Below are positions 16,441 through 23,857 of a DNA stretch of 32,501 bases, piece by piece. A model generated the notes under the pieces. The model was not told the DNA's origin. It was given only the letters and a program-made list of their open reading frames with translations, and ran no database searches. The translations under genes were made by a program, and so were the position numbers. The stretch comes from a virus. The DNA is taken from IMG/VR virus record IMGVR_UViG_3300019760_000009, positions 1-32,501 of that record, one strand, 5' to 3'. Within the stretch, counting starts at the first letter, position 1. Each line of letters starts with the position of its first letter.

Positions 16441-16731
16441 CTAGTTTATTTCGTCAGGCGGTGAATAGTGATTCATAATTTGCTTTGTTTGTTCAAGCGA
16501 GCAAACAAAAGGGCCTATTTCACCTGCGTCAATAGCGCTTATTGTTTGTTCGGCTGTTAATTCTTTAAACTCTGCGGTTGGGTATTGCTCTTTAAGCAAT
16601 GGGTAATCAGCGTTTGTAAACACTAAAACGCGATAGCCGCCCACTAATGGCGCATCAGGCCAGCGATCGCTTAATGATTCAGCCCATCCCATTGCAGTTA
16701 CAAATGCGTAAAGTTGATATAATTTGCTCAT
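16441..16731 (-). CDS. Hypothetical virion-operon protein, 96 aa
   Basis: Not recognised. The start at 16731 is chosen because its ATG overlaps the preceding stop as ATGA; a frame beginning four codons earlier is possible. The protein starts M-S-K-L-Y-Q-L-Y-A-F-V-T-A-M-G-W and has the look of a small alpha/beta fold (Y-R-V-L-V-F-T-N-A-D-Y-P-L-L near residues 34-47). There is no membrane segment. Its place among head genes suggests a structural or assembly role. Confidence 0.6.
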   Translation of the reverse strand: MSKLYQLYAFVTAMGWAESLSDRWPDAPLVGGYRVLVFTNADYPLLKEQYPTAEFKELTAEQTISAIDAGEIGPFVCSLEQTKQIMNHYSPPDEIN

Positions 16732-17300
16732 AGTTCTTTCCACACAGCTTCGGTGTAATTAGGCATAAATGCGTTAACATTACCCACTGTTGCAAGCTGT
16801 GTAGCTCCTTGTGGTTTGTTGTTTAAGGGTATTTCGTGGATTACAGCGCCGCTTCTTATAACTCTAAAGTTATAAACAGCTAAGTTCAAAAATAATGAGC
16901 TACCTGATCTGCTTGTAACATATGACATTATTTCTTCGCCAACTGTGGCCGCGCTTATCGTATTGTTTCCACTAGACGGGATTGGTGTTACGTTGTTGTC
17001 TATTAGCTGTGAATTAAGTGTAGGGGTTCCAAATGCGGCTTTAACTCTAAAATTAAGACTGTCAGCTGTTGTGGATAAATATAGATTCCTGCTATCAGAT
17101 TCCAAGAACATTGCAAAAGCATTGCTAACTTGACCTCCAACAAAGCTTAATTCAACAACGTCATTAGCGATCAAGGTGATAGGGGAAGTAAGCTGCCAAC
17201 TTTGCGTAGCACCATCTAACTGAGCTACATAATTAATATCACCACCAAAAATAGGCTTTAATATTGGGCTTAGTATGCTTCCTAATATTGGGTTAAGCAT
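16728..17300 (-). CDS. Probable virion protein with lectin-like beta domain, 190 aa
   Basis: The start at 17300 (M-L-N-P-I-L-G-S-I-L-S-P-I-L-K-P-I-F-G-G) overlaps the preceding stop by eight bases. A longer frame to 17345 would overlap the upstream gene more deeply. The N-terminal 20 residues are a Leu/Ile/Pro repeat of about seven residues (P-I-L-G-S-I-L, then S-P-I-L-K-P-I-F) that could be a capsid-docking peptide. The remaining residues are beta-rich, with a concanavalin/laminin-G-like feel (S-W-Q-L, N-L-Y-L-S-T-T, L-N-F-R-V-K-A). Likely a head-surface or head-fibre component, inferred from neighbours. Confidence 0.55.
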   Translation of the reverse strand: MLNPILGSILSPILKPIFGGDINYVAQLDGATQSWQLTSPITLIANDVVELSFVGGQVSNAFAMFLESDSRNLYLSTTADSLNFRVKAAFGTPTLNSQLIDNNVTPIPSSGNNTISAATVGEEIMSYVTSRSGSSLFLNLAVYNFRVIRSGAVIHEIPLNNKPQGATQLATVGNVNAFMPNYTEAVWKEL

Positions 17301-17541
17301 AGAAGTTACCGTAAATTGCCAGCTTTGCATCACCTGTAATTTCAAATACCATTACAGCGTCTTTAAAGTCACCGAACTGTGCAAAGTCCGCTGTTTTTGA
17401 TTCTTCTAAGTTTACGTATTCACCATCATCAACACGAACTTTCATTTGCATACTGCCAGTACCAGCCTTAAACGCTAGAACCTGACCGCCTTTCATTTGT
17501 ATTTCTTGTGCGCTATCTGCGCTGGTAAGTAATTTTGCCAT
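17293..17541 (-). CDS. Small beta-rich head protein, 82 aa
   Basis: An 82-residue soluble protein with alternating hydrophobic strands (G-Q-V-L-A-F-K-A-G, M-Q-M-K-V-R-V-D-D-G-E-Y, A-V-M-V-F-E-I-T-G, L-A-I-Y-G-N-F-Y). This suggests a small beta-barrel, a plausible decoration protein. GGAG lies five bases before the ATG, but half of it is captured by a potential pseudoknot that fills the space between this gene and the scaffold gene. The gene overlaps the next by eight bases. Role is inferred from location. Confidence 0.6.
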   Translation of the reverse strand: MAKLLTSADSAQEIQMKGGQVLAFKAGTGSMQMKVRVDDGEYVNLEESKTADFAQFGDFKDAVMVFEITGDAKLAIYGNFYA

Positions 17542-17548
17542 GATAACT

Positions 17549-17594
17549 CCGATTGATACTAGTTAAGCTAGGCAACCAATCGGCTAGCCTAGCT
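17549..17594 (-). promoter_or_regulatory. Candidate H-type RNA pseudoknot over a ribosome binding site
   Basis: In the minus-strand RNA four segments alternate. A is AGCUAGGC (17587-17594) and B is CCGAUUG (17577-17583). A' is GCCUAGCU (17566-17573) and B' is CAAUCGG (17549-17555). A pairs with A' (8 perfect bp) and B pairs with B' (7 perfect bp), with connecting loops of 3, 3 and 10 bases. B' includes the two G residues of the GGAG ribosome binding site of the 82-aa gene. Arm A begins five bases after the scaffold stop codon, so a ribosome finishing scaffold would open it. Confidence 0.55.
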
Positions 17595-17599
17595 GTTAT

Positions 17600-18427
17600 T
17601 TACCCAATAATTTGTTTGTGATCTTCTGTGCCGTAAACTTCATTTCTTAACTTGATGTAACGCGCTTTAAACTCTGGATCTGTTGCAATGCGGCGGTTGC
17701 CGTGTTCGTCCTTTTCAAACTGCATAGACCGAACATCTTCGGCGGTTGCACCTGCATTGTTATTTGAGCCGTCAGCGTCCATTGGTGCGCTGCGAGTCAT
17801 TGAGATTAAACGCTCTATGGCTTTTACTGATTCTGCGCTGGTGGCTATTTGCTCAAGCCCTTGGATTGTTTCAGGGTCTAAGTTCTTATTAGCCCATTGC
17901 TGAATGTTTTCAATGCGTGAGTTGGCATTAGGGCCCAAAGCTTTTAATTGCTGTTCTTTGTATTCGGCCTGTGCCTTTTGCTCTGCAACCTGTTGCATAG
18001 CGTAAAGGTTAACCATGCCGTTAAAGCCCTCTTGGCTCATGTTGCTTTCTTTGGCAAACTCTTTAGCAGCTTCAAGCATAGGATCGTCAGCGCTAATCTC
18101 TATACCCATTTCTTTGAGCTCGTCACTCAAAGCAACTTCTGCATATTCTTCTGGTGCGCCTGTGAATGCGCCAAACTTACCCGAAAGCTCTTTATATGCT
18201 TTTGCTTGCTCTGCGGTTGCTTCATCAACAGTTTTACCGTCAGTGGCGTATTTATCTAAAAGCCATTCAGGGCGCTCTGGCTCTTGTTGCTGCCCCTCAA
18301 CAGGTGGTGTTTGCTGTCCATCATCATTGCTTTGCTCTTGAGTGCCACCAGCTCCACCATCTGCAGCGCCATCGTCAGCGGCTTCTTCTCGGAATACACG
18401 GCCTAACCAGTTTCTGTTAATTAGCAT
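17600..18427 (-). CDS. Capsid scaffolding protein
   Basis: A 275-aa very acidic, Gln/Glu/Ala-rich, helical protein. It has a low-complexity N-terminal linker (residues 14-55, rich in D, G, Q and P), a central region around P-E-W-L-L-D-K-Y then A-K-A-Y-K-E-L-S-G-K-F-G-A-F-T-G-A-P-E-E-Y (residues 52-93) and a charged C-terminal tail. The P-E-W-L-x-x-K-Y and G-A-P-x-x-Y elements recur in podoviral scaffold proteins. It is placed between the Bbp19-like gene and the capsid genes, as expected for the internal scaffold that guides shell assembly. The start codon is an ATG two bases after the preceding gene's stop. Confidence 0.8.
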   Translation of the reverse strand: MLINRNWLGRVFREEAADDGAADGGAGGTQEQSNDDGQQTPPVEGQQQEPERPEWLLDKYATDGKTVDEATAEQAKAYKELSGKFGAFTGAPEEYAEVALSDELKEMGIEISADDPMLEAAKEFAKESNMSQEGFNGMVNLYAMQQVAEQKAQAEYKEQQLKALGPNANSRIENIQQWANKNLDPETIQGLEQIATSAESVKAIERLISMTRSAPMDADGSNNNAGATAEDVRSMQFEKDEHGNRRIATDPEFKARYIKLRNEVYGTEDHKQIIG

Positions 18428-18428
18428 G

Positions 18429-18716
18429 TTACTTGCTCTCTACATTTTTAATTGTTAAATAGATATTACGAATAAACTCTTTGTTGCCCTCAGCTATACC
18501 AGCTTGAAATGGCGTTGAATTTGGCGTAACAGTTGGGTTCATTATAAGCGCTTCTTTCCAAATGCTTAAAAGCTCTTTTCCTTTTGGGTTTTGTTCAAAC
18601 ACTTGATGAATTAAGTTGTCTATATTATCCCACATTGCAGCCTTTTCAGCTTCAATTTTAGCTAATTCTTCGGGGTCTGCAATGCCTACCATGTTATCAA
18701 ACGGGTTGCTGCTCAC
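18429..18716 (-). CDS. Bbp19-like small virion-operon protein, 95 aa
   Basis: The best start is a GTG at 18716 with AAGG eight bases upstream; a GTG at 18725 also lies in frame but sits on that site. The gene overlaps the portal gene's end by 20 bases. The C-terminal 60 residues (F-E-Q-N-P-K-G-K-E-L-L-S-I-W-K-E, then Q-A-G-I-A-E-G-N-K-E-F-I-R-N-I) show the pattern G-[KR]-x-[VL]-L...Y/A-x-x-E-G-x-R-x-x of the Bbp19-like family, found between portal and scaffold genes in Bordetella BPP-1-type podoviruses. Its molecular role is unknown. Confidence 0.7.
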   Translation of the reverse strand: MSSNPFDNMVGIADPEELAKIEAEKAAMWDNIDNLIHQVFEQNPKGKELLSIWKEALIMNPTVTPNSTPFQAGIAEGNKEFIRNIYLTIKNVESK

Positions 18717-20244
18717 TTTGTCCACCTTGTAGTTGTTGTCCTGCTGCTTGTTGTATTTGCCCTGCTACTTGCTGCGTTTCCGCATCACTACGTATCAAGC
18801 TAGGGTCTGTTCCAAGTTGCTTTTGGAATTTACCGGGTAACTCTTCAACTTTAACTTTAAGCGCTATTACTTCTGGCGGCAAGAACTGTGCTAACGTTCC
18901 TAGCCACAATTGAGTGTTTTGGAAGTTTTCTAAGTCCTCAGCTTTAGCCAGTGGCGACATTTGTTTAATAGTAACGTCTTTACCATCTACTTTTATTTCT
19001 GGCAATTTTCCGCGCTGAATAAGTATATCAACACAAGCAGCTACTAACGGTTCAATAAGCTCTGTCTTTTGTCGGCCAATAGATGCGCCAGACTGCTTTA
19101 AAAACTCTTGATTGCGCAAAATGTTTTCGGTTGCTGAACGAACAGGATCATTGATTTCACCAAGTGGCGAACTAAAAAACGCTTTTCTTATACCATCTTG
19201 ATAGCTTTGTAGCAGCCCATCAGCAATGCCTAGATTACCTGATGGTGTTAACGGTCTAAGGGTTGGGTTAGCGTTGTCGTTACTTCCAACAGGAACAATG
19301 GCACCAGGTGCAATGCGTGTTGTGTGTGGATTAAATATCCCATCACTTCTACCTGTGTAAACACCGCTCATTTGCAAAGCAGCATTGCCAAGCGTTAGTT
19401 CAACAATTTTGTTTGCAACACGAATGTCAGGCAGCTTTTTAATTGCAGGACCACGACCGTAACCCTCACCGGGTGTTAATGACCATCGGAAAACAATTAA
19501 ACGTCTAGTATCGAATGATTGAGTGAACAATAGCTGCTTTTTCCAAATAACAACTTGATCATAAAGCTTGGTTGTTTGGTTAAATAGAAAACCATTAATT
19601 ATATCTAGTTCTTTGTTTGGCTCGTCTTTAATGATTTTTTCTAGCTCGGCATTCATCTTCATGTTAGGCCAAGTGGCTTTCATGTTGATTGCTTCAACTT
19701 TTTGTTTACGCCATGCGTTCTTTACTGCGCCGCGTGCTGGCTTTTCAATGTATAACTCGGCTAATGGTATGTTGGTGAACTTAAAAGCGCTTGATTCATC
19801 AAAGTCATTTTCTTCAACAAGTATTGCGCCAGTACCAATACCAAGATCAACTAACGACGGTGTTATCTCAGTATCAAAGTTAGAGTGATTTAAGTGAGAA
19901 AAGAAAGTATCAGTGGCATCTTTAAGCGCCTTGTTTACTTCTTCCACTTCTTCTTCGGGAATGTCATCACCTGCAGCTAAGTTCATCCATTGCTGCCACG
20001 TTGGCATTAGCGAACCCTGAATGCGTGATGCAAACTGCTCTATTCCCTCTTCTGCTGTAGAGTCAAACACAAAATGGTTCTTGCGCTGTCCCTCAGCTTG
20101 AACTGTAAATGTTTCGCGTTGCGGTGTGCAATAGTCCATTGCTTCTTGATGCAGTGAGCGCCATTTATTATAGCGATCCTCTGCTTTATTGAAGCGCTTA
20201 AGTAGTTTATCAACAGACTCAAGCCCTTTAGGTAATTCAGCCAT
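18697..20244 (-). CDS. Portal protein (T7-like head-tail connector)
   Basis: A 515-aa portal of the T7-like head-tail connector family, forming the dodecameric ring through which DNA is packaged. Recognisable parts are W-R-S-L-H-Q-E-A-M-D-Y-C-T-P near residues 28-41, F-D-S-T-A-E-E-G-I-E-Q-F-A-S-R-I-Q-G near 60-77, L-M-P-T-W-Q-Q-W near 79-86, and G-E-G-Y-G-R-G-P near 259-266. The C-terminal 50 residues are Gln-rich. Length is typical (about 500-550). It follows a one-base overlap (TAATG) with a small upstream gene, and the terminase genes lie just before, in the usual order. Confidence 0.92.
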   Translation of the reverse strand: MAELPKGLESVDKLLKRFNKAEDRYNKWRSLHQEAMDYCTPQRETFTVQAEGQRKNHFVFDSTAEEGIEQFASRIQGSLMPTWQQWMNLAAGDDIPEEEVEEVNKALKDATDTFFSHLNHSNFDTEITPSLVDLGIGTGAILVEENDFDESSAFKFTNIPLAELYIEKPARGAVKNAWRKQKVEAINMKATWPNMKMNAELEKIIKDEPNKELDIINGFLFNQTTKLYDQVVIWKKQLLFTQSFDTRRLIVFRWSLTPGEGYGRGPAIKKLPDIRVANKIVELTLGNAALQMSGVYTGRSDGIFNPHTTRIAPGAIVPVGSNDNANPTLRPLTPSGNLGIADGLLQSYQDGIRKAFFSSPLGEINDPVRSATENILRNQEFLKQSGASIGRQKTELIEPLVAACVDILIQRGKLPEIKVDGKDVTIKQMSPLAKAEDLENFQNTQLWLGTLAQFLPPEVIALKVKVEELPGKFQKQLGTDPSLIRSDAETQQVAGQIQQAAGQQLQGGQSEQQPV

Positions 20245-20474
20245 TATACAGTGCCACCCAAGTTTGTTGATTTGGTGCCTGTCTCTGAGGTTTTAATTAA
20301 CAAAGATCGGCCACCTTTGCTGGCAAGCTGTTTCTTTCTTGCCAGTTCGCTTTCTGTTTCAGCTAATGCAAGCTCATCTTGTTGACGTTGCTTTTGAATC
20401 AGCATGCTTTGCTCGTTCTGCGCTCGCTGTGCTGATGACTTGCCAGTTCTAAACGGCTTTTCTAATGCGCTCAT
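20244..20474 (-). CDS. Small coiled-coil protein between terminase and portal, 76 aa
   Basis: A 76-aa Gln/Lys/Arg/Glu-rich protein, mostly one charged helix (residues 15-50, including Q-R-Q-Q-D-E-L-A-L-A-E-T-E-S-E-L-A-R-K-K). A short Ser/Thr/Gly tail follows. Not assigned to a family. Genes of this size and type commonly sit just before the portal in Bbp-type podoviruses. Coupled at both ends: an ATGA overlap with the previous gene and TAATG with the portal. Confidence 0.6.
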   Translation of the reverse strand: MSALEKPFRTGKSSAQRAQNEQSMLIQKQRQQDELALAETESELARKKQLASKGGRSLLIKTSETGTKSTNLGGTV

Positions 20475-20851
20475 CTGATTAACTTCCTATACAGTTGGTA
20501 AGGTGTGAACGTCCAAAAGGATTTTACACCAATTAAAGATTTAACCACCTCAACGCAATTAAAGCGGCAGAAATGGCCTCTATCTTTTGCTAAATCATAC
20601 TTAACTATAACTCTAACAAGTTTACTGCAATTTGTCATTTTAGCTAAGTTCTCTTTGGTGTTTGGCACCATATCAATATCAAGGTGACTTCTCATTGGGT
20701 TAACTATGATAAGGAACTGACCGCCAGCACTCTCTTTAAAAGCATAGCAATGATAAAAGCCATTTTTTAAATAGCGCTGTATCCAATGTTTGTTTGGTAC
20801 ATCAGAAAAGCAAACGTGCCATTCTTCAATTACTTCATGATCCAAAGACAT
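20471..20851 (-). CDS. Conserved protein downstream of terL, possible permuted papain-like fold
   Basis: A 126-aa protein in the small slot between large terminase and portal. Visible landmarks are W-I-Q-R-Y-L-K-N-G-F-Y-H-C-Y-A-F near residues 23-38, F-L-I-I-V-N-P near 46-52, and F-N-C-V-E-V-V-K-S-L-I-G near 97-108, then F-T-P-Y-Q-L-Y. The order 'His in G-F-x-H ... Cys in N-C-V-E' is the arrangement of circularly permuted NlpC/LRAT-type cysteine enzymes. I suggest that fold with low confidence; the function is unknown. The start is an ATG with GGGGGG four bases upstream, overlapping the terL end by 17 bases. Confidence 0.6.
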   Translation of the reverse strand: MSLDHEVIEEWHVCFSDVPNKHWIQRYLKNGFYHCYAFKESAGGQFLIIVNPMRSHLDIDMVPNTKENLAKMTNCSKLVRVIVKYDLAKDRGHFCRFNCVEVVKSLIGVKSFWTFTPYQLYRKLIR

Positions 20852-22313
20852 TAAACCCCCCTGCTTGTGCTGGTGCGCTGAACTGATTTTGGTGATCGTT
20901 AATTACCGCTGATCTTCCCTCGCCCTCACCTTGAACGCCATACTCTAACGCCTCTACAATATGTGAATACTCGTTCTTATCTGGTTCATCAGAGTATCTT
21001 TCGCCTGTCGTCTGTATACGCTTGTAACAGAAACCACCTTGCAAACCCTTTCTAGCCATTCTAGCTTTAGGCAGAATAATAAATCTAGGCTTGCCGTCCA
21101 TGCAAAGTTCTGTCATTGGTTTTTCTAGCGCTGCTCTGCGCTTGGTAGGGTTATTTGTTTCAGTTGGATAACACGGTATACCTGCCGCCCTTATTATTTC
21201 AAATGGTGTTTCATCTGTCCCCTGACCTTTGTTATTACCGGATGGATCGCCCCAACCTTTGAATTTATGCCCAGGGTAATTAGCTTCCAAGTAGCTTTTA
21301 AGTGCAGGAGCATAAGTTACTGCGCTCATGTCTTCACATAAAAACTCATCAAACAATATCCAACGACTAAAAGCCGGCTGTCTTTGTAGCATTGCACATG
21401 CTGGCGTTCTACCAAAGTCAAAACCAAGCACGATTTCAATGTCTCTACTTGGTTTAAAGTCTAAATCTTGGCAGTGGATTGAATCAACATATCTAGGGTG
21501 AACTGGCTTGCCGTTAGAAACAAAGCCGTATTCATTGGCAAGGTTAACTTTAATCCAATCGTCACTTTTGTTTGACATACCGCGCTTATAATAACCATCG
21601 GGCAAGTTGTTAATGTTTTCTGCGTTAGGGTTTATCTTCCAAGTTTCACCATCTTTAATAACTCCGCCTGGTTGTCTAAAGAACTTCCAACCATCGTCCT
21701 TTGTTTCTTCCGCAGCCTTGTAATACCAGTGATCTTCATCAGGCGCATTAGTATCACCTACCATGCCATGCCAAGTAGGTCGGGCACCCTCTTTCATTGA
21801 TGGGTAACGTCCGTGGCGCAAATCAAGCATATCTACAACGGACTTTGAAAGCTCTTTAGTTTCGTTTAGCCAAATACCGGTGGCCTGAATACCGCGAGCT
21901 TTTTTGACGTGGTCTGGCCTATCAAAGGCTATAAACATTATCTCTGCTTTTACTCTAGTGCCATCTTCAAGGTAGAAATCTAGCTTGTGTGTTGGCGGCT
22001 CTTTGCTACCTTGCTTAAACACACCAAGATCACCATGTATTTCTAGCCAATCTTTTATGGTTGTTGAAAACAATTCTGAATAGGTATTACGAGCCGCTAT
22101 AAATCTGGTTAGCCTTACATTGTAGTTTTTATGGTCTTTTGCTTTTACTGGCTCTTGCTCACACATTAAGTCAAAAACTTTAAGGATGGTTTGAACTGTC
22201 TTGCCTGAACCAAGCGGGCCCATAATAAATGTGTTTCGCTCCCTTGAGTCTGAGAACGCTTGAAGAACTGGGCCTTGCGGCATCATGCAATATTCAATTG
22301 TTTTATCACTCAC
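20835..22313 (-). CDS. terL: Terminase large subunit
   Basis: About 492 aa. It is the ATPase-nuclease motor that cuts and packages the phage genome. The N-terminal ATPase has the Walker A loop G-P-L-G-S-G-K-T near residue 32, and a Walker B-like strand ending in W-L-N-E-T-K-E near 145-152. The nuclease half has the RNase H-type start G-F-D-F-G-R-T-P-A-C near 287-296, then W-G-D-P-S-G near 337 and H-I-V-E-A-L-E-Y-G near 460. The preferred start is GTG at 22313, which overlaps the small-subunit stop by eight bases; a TTG three codons earlier (22322) is possible. It encodes everything needed for a functional enzyme. Confidence 0.93.
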   Translation of the reverse strand: MSDKTIEYCMMPQGPVLQAFSDSRERNTFIMGPLGSGKTVQTILKVFDLMCEQEPVKAKDHKNYNVRLTRFIAARNTYSELFSTTIKDWLEIHGDLGVFKQGSKEPPTHKLDFYLEDGTRVKAEIMFIAFDRPDHVKKARGIQATGIWLNETKELSKSVVDMLDLRHGRYPSMKEGARPTWHGMVGDTNAPDEDHWYYKAAEETKDDGWKFFRQPGGVIKDGETWKINPNAENINNLPDGYYKRGMSNKSDDWIKVNLANEYGFVSNGKPVHPRYVDSIHCQDLDFKPSRDIEIVLGFDFGRTPACAMLQRQPAFSRWILFDEFLCEDMSAVTYAPALKSYLEANYPGHKFKGWGDPSGNNKGQGTDETPFEIIRAAGIPCYPTETNNPTKRRAALEKPMTELCMDGKPRFIILPKARMARKGLQGGFCYKRIQTTGERYSDEPDKNEYSHIVEALEYGVQGEGEGRSAVINDHQNQFSAPAQAGGFNVFGS

Positions 22314-22824
22314 CGCCGTCAAACCTTTTTCTAGTTGTTTTAACTACCAGCTTACCGTCAATTTCAAACTTGTCAGTAAACAACTTGAAGTGCCTACCCA
22401 ATAATTCAAGGTTCTTTGTTTTGTCAGGCCATTTTATTTTGCGAACAAGCTTTTCAATTGGTTCATCACCGCCAGTTATAATAGTTTGAATATCAAGACC
22501 GCTTATTGAAGTGCGCCAAGCTTTAGGCCATTCACTTAATCTCTTGAACCCGTCCATATCATCATTAAGAATGTCGATAACGTCTAGCTCGTCTATTTCC
22601 TTTAAACGTCTTAAAACGTGTTCTGCGTCCATTTCTGCTGATTCTACACGCGTATTCATTAACTCTTGTATTCTTGATTGAATGTCAAGTTTAGACAATA
22701 GCTGGCTTGCTATTCTATTAGCCGTCTTTTCAGAGTATCCAGCCCTAATAGCTGCTTGAGTTGCGTTTAAGTCAATGATGTATTCTCGGCAGAACATTTC
22801 TTGCTTTGCTGTTAGCTTTGCCAT
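22306..22824 (-). CDS. terS: Terminase small subunit
   Basis: A 172-aa member of the Terminase_2 family, which recognises the packaging site and recruits the large subunit. The N-terminus is diagnostic: L-T-A-K-Q-E-M-F-C-R-E-Y-I near residues 4-16, then N-A-T-Q-A-A-I-R-A-G-Y-S near 20-31, with a helix-turn-helix in residues 15-50. The C-terminal part has a coiled-coil oligomerisation zone and an L-E-L-L-G-R-H-F-K-L-F motif near 138-148. It has a GGGG site upstream and begins 10 bases after a 27-aa membrane peptide gene. The pac or cos site was not located. Confidence 0.92.
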   Translation of the reverse strand: MAKLTAKQEMFCREYIIDLNATQAAIRAGYSEKTANRIASQLLSKLDIQSRIQELMNTRVESAEMDAEHVLRRLKEIDELDVIDILNDDMDGFKRLSEWPKAWRTSISGLDIQTIITGGDEPIEKLVRKIKWPDKTKNLELLGRHFKLFTDKFEIDGKLVVKTTRKRFDGGE

Positions 22825-22834
22825 GCTCTACCCC

Positions 22835-22918
22835 TTAATGAACAGCTACGCAAATAATAGCAATATATGTAATTACTATTAGTGCATAGACTATTTGACT
22901 TTGTTTATTTTTACTCAT
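22835..22918 (-). CDS. 27-aa single-span membrane peptide
   Basis: An ATG at 22918 overlaps the preceding stop by eight bases and opens a 27-codon frame. Six polar residues (M-S-K-N-K-Q) are followed by one strongly hydrophobic helix (V-Y-A-L-I-V-I-T-Y-I-A-I-I-C-V-A-V). A GGTAGA-type site lies nearby. Spacing to neighbours is exactly that of a real cistron, and the stretch would otherwise be an unexplained 90-base gap. It could be a small membrane accessory or a remnant. No function is claimed. Confidence 0.45.
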   Translation of the reverse strand: MSKNKQSQIVYALIVITYIAIICVAVH

Positions 22919-23105
22919 GAGCATCTACCAGTTTATAGCCATGGTCTAATAGCAGGTTTTCTAAAGCATCTAAGAATTGAGCTTGTCCAGAGTTGATGTT
23001 TTTAAGTTCGATTAGCTCAGCGGCCATTCGTTTGTTGGCTGCTCGCATTTCAAGTATTTGACTAGCGGTTAATCCGCATACTTTGATTGGTTGTGTTGAT
23101 TTCAT
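22911..23105 (-). CDS. Hypothetical protein, 64 aa
   Basis: The ATG at 23105 has AAGGA nine bases upstream; a TTG at 23111 in the same frame is too close to that site. The 64-aa protein is helical and charged (S-Q-I-L-E-M-R-A-A-N-K-R-M-A-A-E-L-I-E-L-K in residues 16-36), resembling a small coiled-coil or DNA-binding helix pair. Not recognised. It sits immediately upstream of a 27-aa membrane peptide and terS. Confidence 0.55.
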   Translation of the reverse strand: MKSTQPIKVCGLTASQILEMRAANKRMAAELIELKNINSGQAQFLDALENLLLDHGYKLVDAHE

Positions 23106-23137
23106 TAGCAAGTATCCTTATAGGGTTGCTTTTAGTT

Positions 23138-23157
23138 AAAGCCCATTTAAGGGCTTT
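23138..23157 (-). other. Intergenic hairpin, GCCC-ATTTAA-GGGC type
   Basis: AAAGCCC and GGGCTTT form a 7-bp stem with a 6-base loop in the 65-base gap between two minus-strand genes. It lacks a clear U tract on either strand. The central 14 bases, GCCCATTTAAGGGC, recur exactly at 29410-29423 with different but still paired flanks. It may be an mRNA processing or stabilising element. Confidence 0.4.
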
Positions 23158-23170
23158 GGATTTGAAGTGT

Positions 23171-23566
23171 TTAACGGTTGTATTTTTTACCCATGTCGCT
23201 TTTACTTGGTTGCCACTTTTCAATACCGTATTCTTTGAGATGGTTACCGTTACCGGTTAGGGTTGCTATTTTAGCTACCACTGCAGTTAATACATCAATA
23301 CGCTCTTGTAGTGATTCAACAACTTGTTCAGGTGTTAGCTCTGGCTCTACTTCAAGCTCTGGCTCTACTTTGGCTGGTTCATCTAGTGGGCGATCAAACT
23401 TCATAGCCTTTAATTGATTGGCCTTTTCTTCATCAAGATTGAACTCAGTAACTGCAGCATTAAAAATACCAGTTGCTACTTCAATGGTATATTCACCCTC
23501 TGCAACCTTTGATGATTCTTCGTTAATTTTAGCGAATGCTTTATTTAAATTACTTATAGCTGGCAT
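23171..23566 (-). CDS. Hypothetical acidic protein, 131 aa
   Basis: Not recognised. The centre contains an acidic proline-rich imperfect repeat (P-A-K-V-E-P-E-L-E-V-E-P-E-L-T-P-E, residues 64-80), likely a flexible linker. It joins an N-terminal helical part (1-60) to a C-terminal helix with K-K-Y-N-R at the end. No membrane segment. It lies in a cluster of small genes ahead of the terminases, in the region where phages keep packaging or lysis accessories. Confidence 0.55.
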   Translation of the reverse strand: MPAISNLNKAFAKINEESSKVAEGEYTIEVATGIFNAAVTEFNLDEEKANQLKAMKFDRPLDEPAKVEPELEVEPELTPEQVVESLQERIDVLTAVVAKIATLTGNGNHLKEYGIEKWQPSKSDMGKKYNR

Positions 23567-23575
23567 TGTTAGTTC

Positions 23576-23854
23576 CTAATGTGGTGTTTGTATAATGATA
23601 CTACCTGTTCGCTTGCCCATTAATGCTTGCTCAGATAGTTTTAGTTTCTCGTCAATAAATACGGCGTCTGTTCGCTGCTTGGCGCTTTCAATAATATAAA
23701 CTCGCATATCTAAGAATGATTGCTTACTCATTCCGCCATTAGCAAATTTAATTGCCAGTTCCTGCAGGCTTTCTGCGCCTTGGTTTATATTGTCAGAGCA
23801 TAAGTTATTTATGCAATCTTCAATAATTTGATCTATTTCGTTTTCAAATGGCAT
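23576..23854 (-). CDS. Hypothetical protein, 92 aa
   Basis: An acidic, mainly helical 92-aa protein without membrane segments (M-P-F-E-N-E-I-D-Q-I-I-E-D-C-I at the start). Family not recognised. It is separated from its neighbours by only a few bases (3 on the upstream side, 9 on the downstream side) and is clearly part of the leftward operon between the lysis genes and terS. Confidence 0.55.
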   Translation of the reverse strand: MPFENEIDQIIEDCINNLCSDNINQGAESLQELAIKFANGGMSKQSFLDMRVYIIESAKQRTDAVFIDEKLKLSEQALMGKRTGSIIIQTPH

Positions 23855-23857
23855 TTG

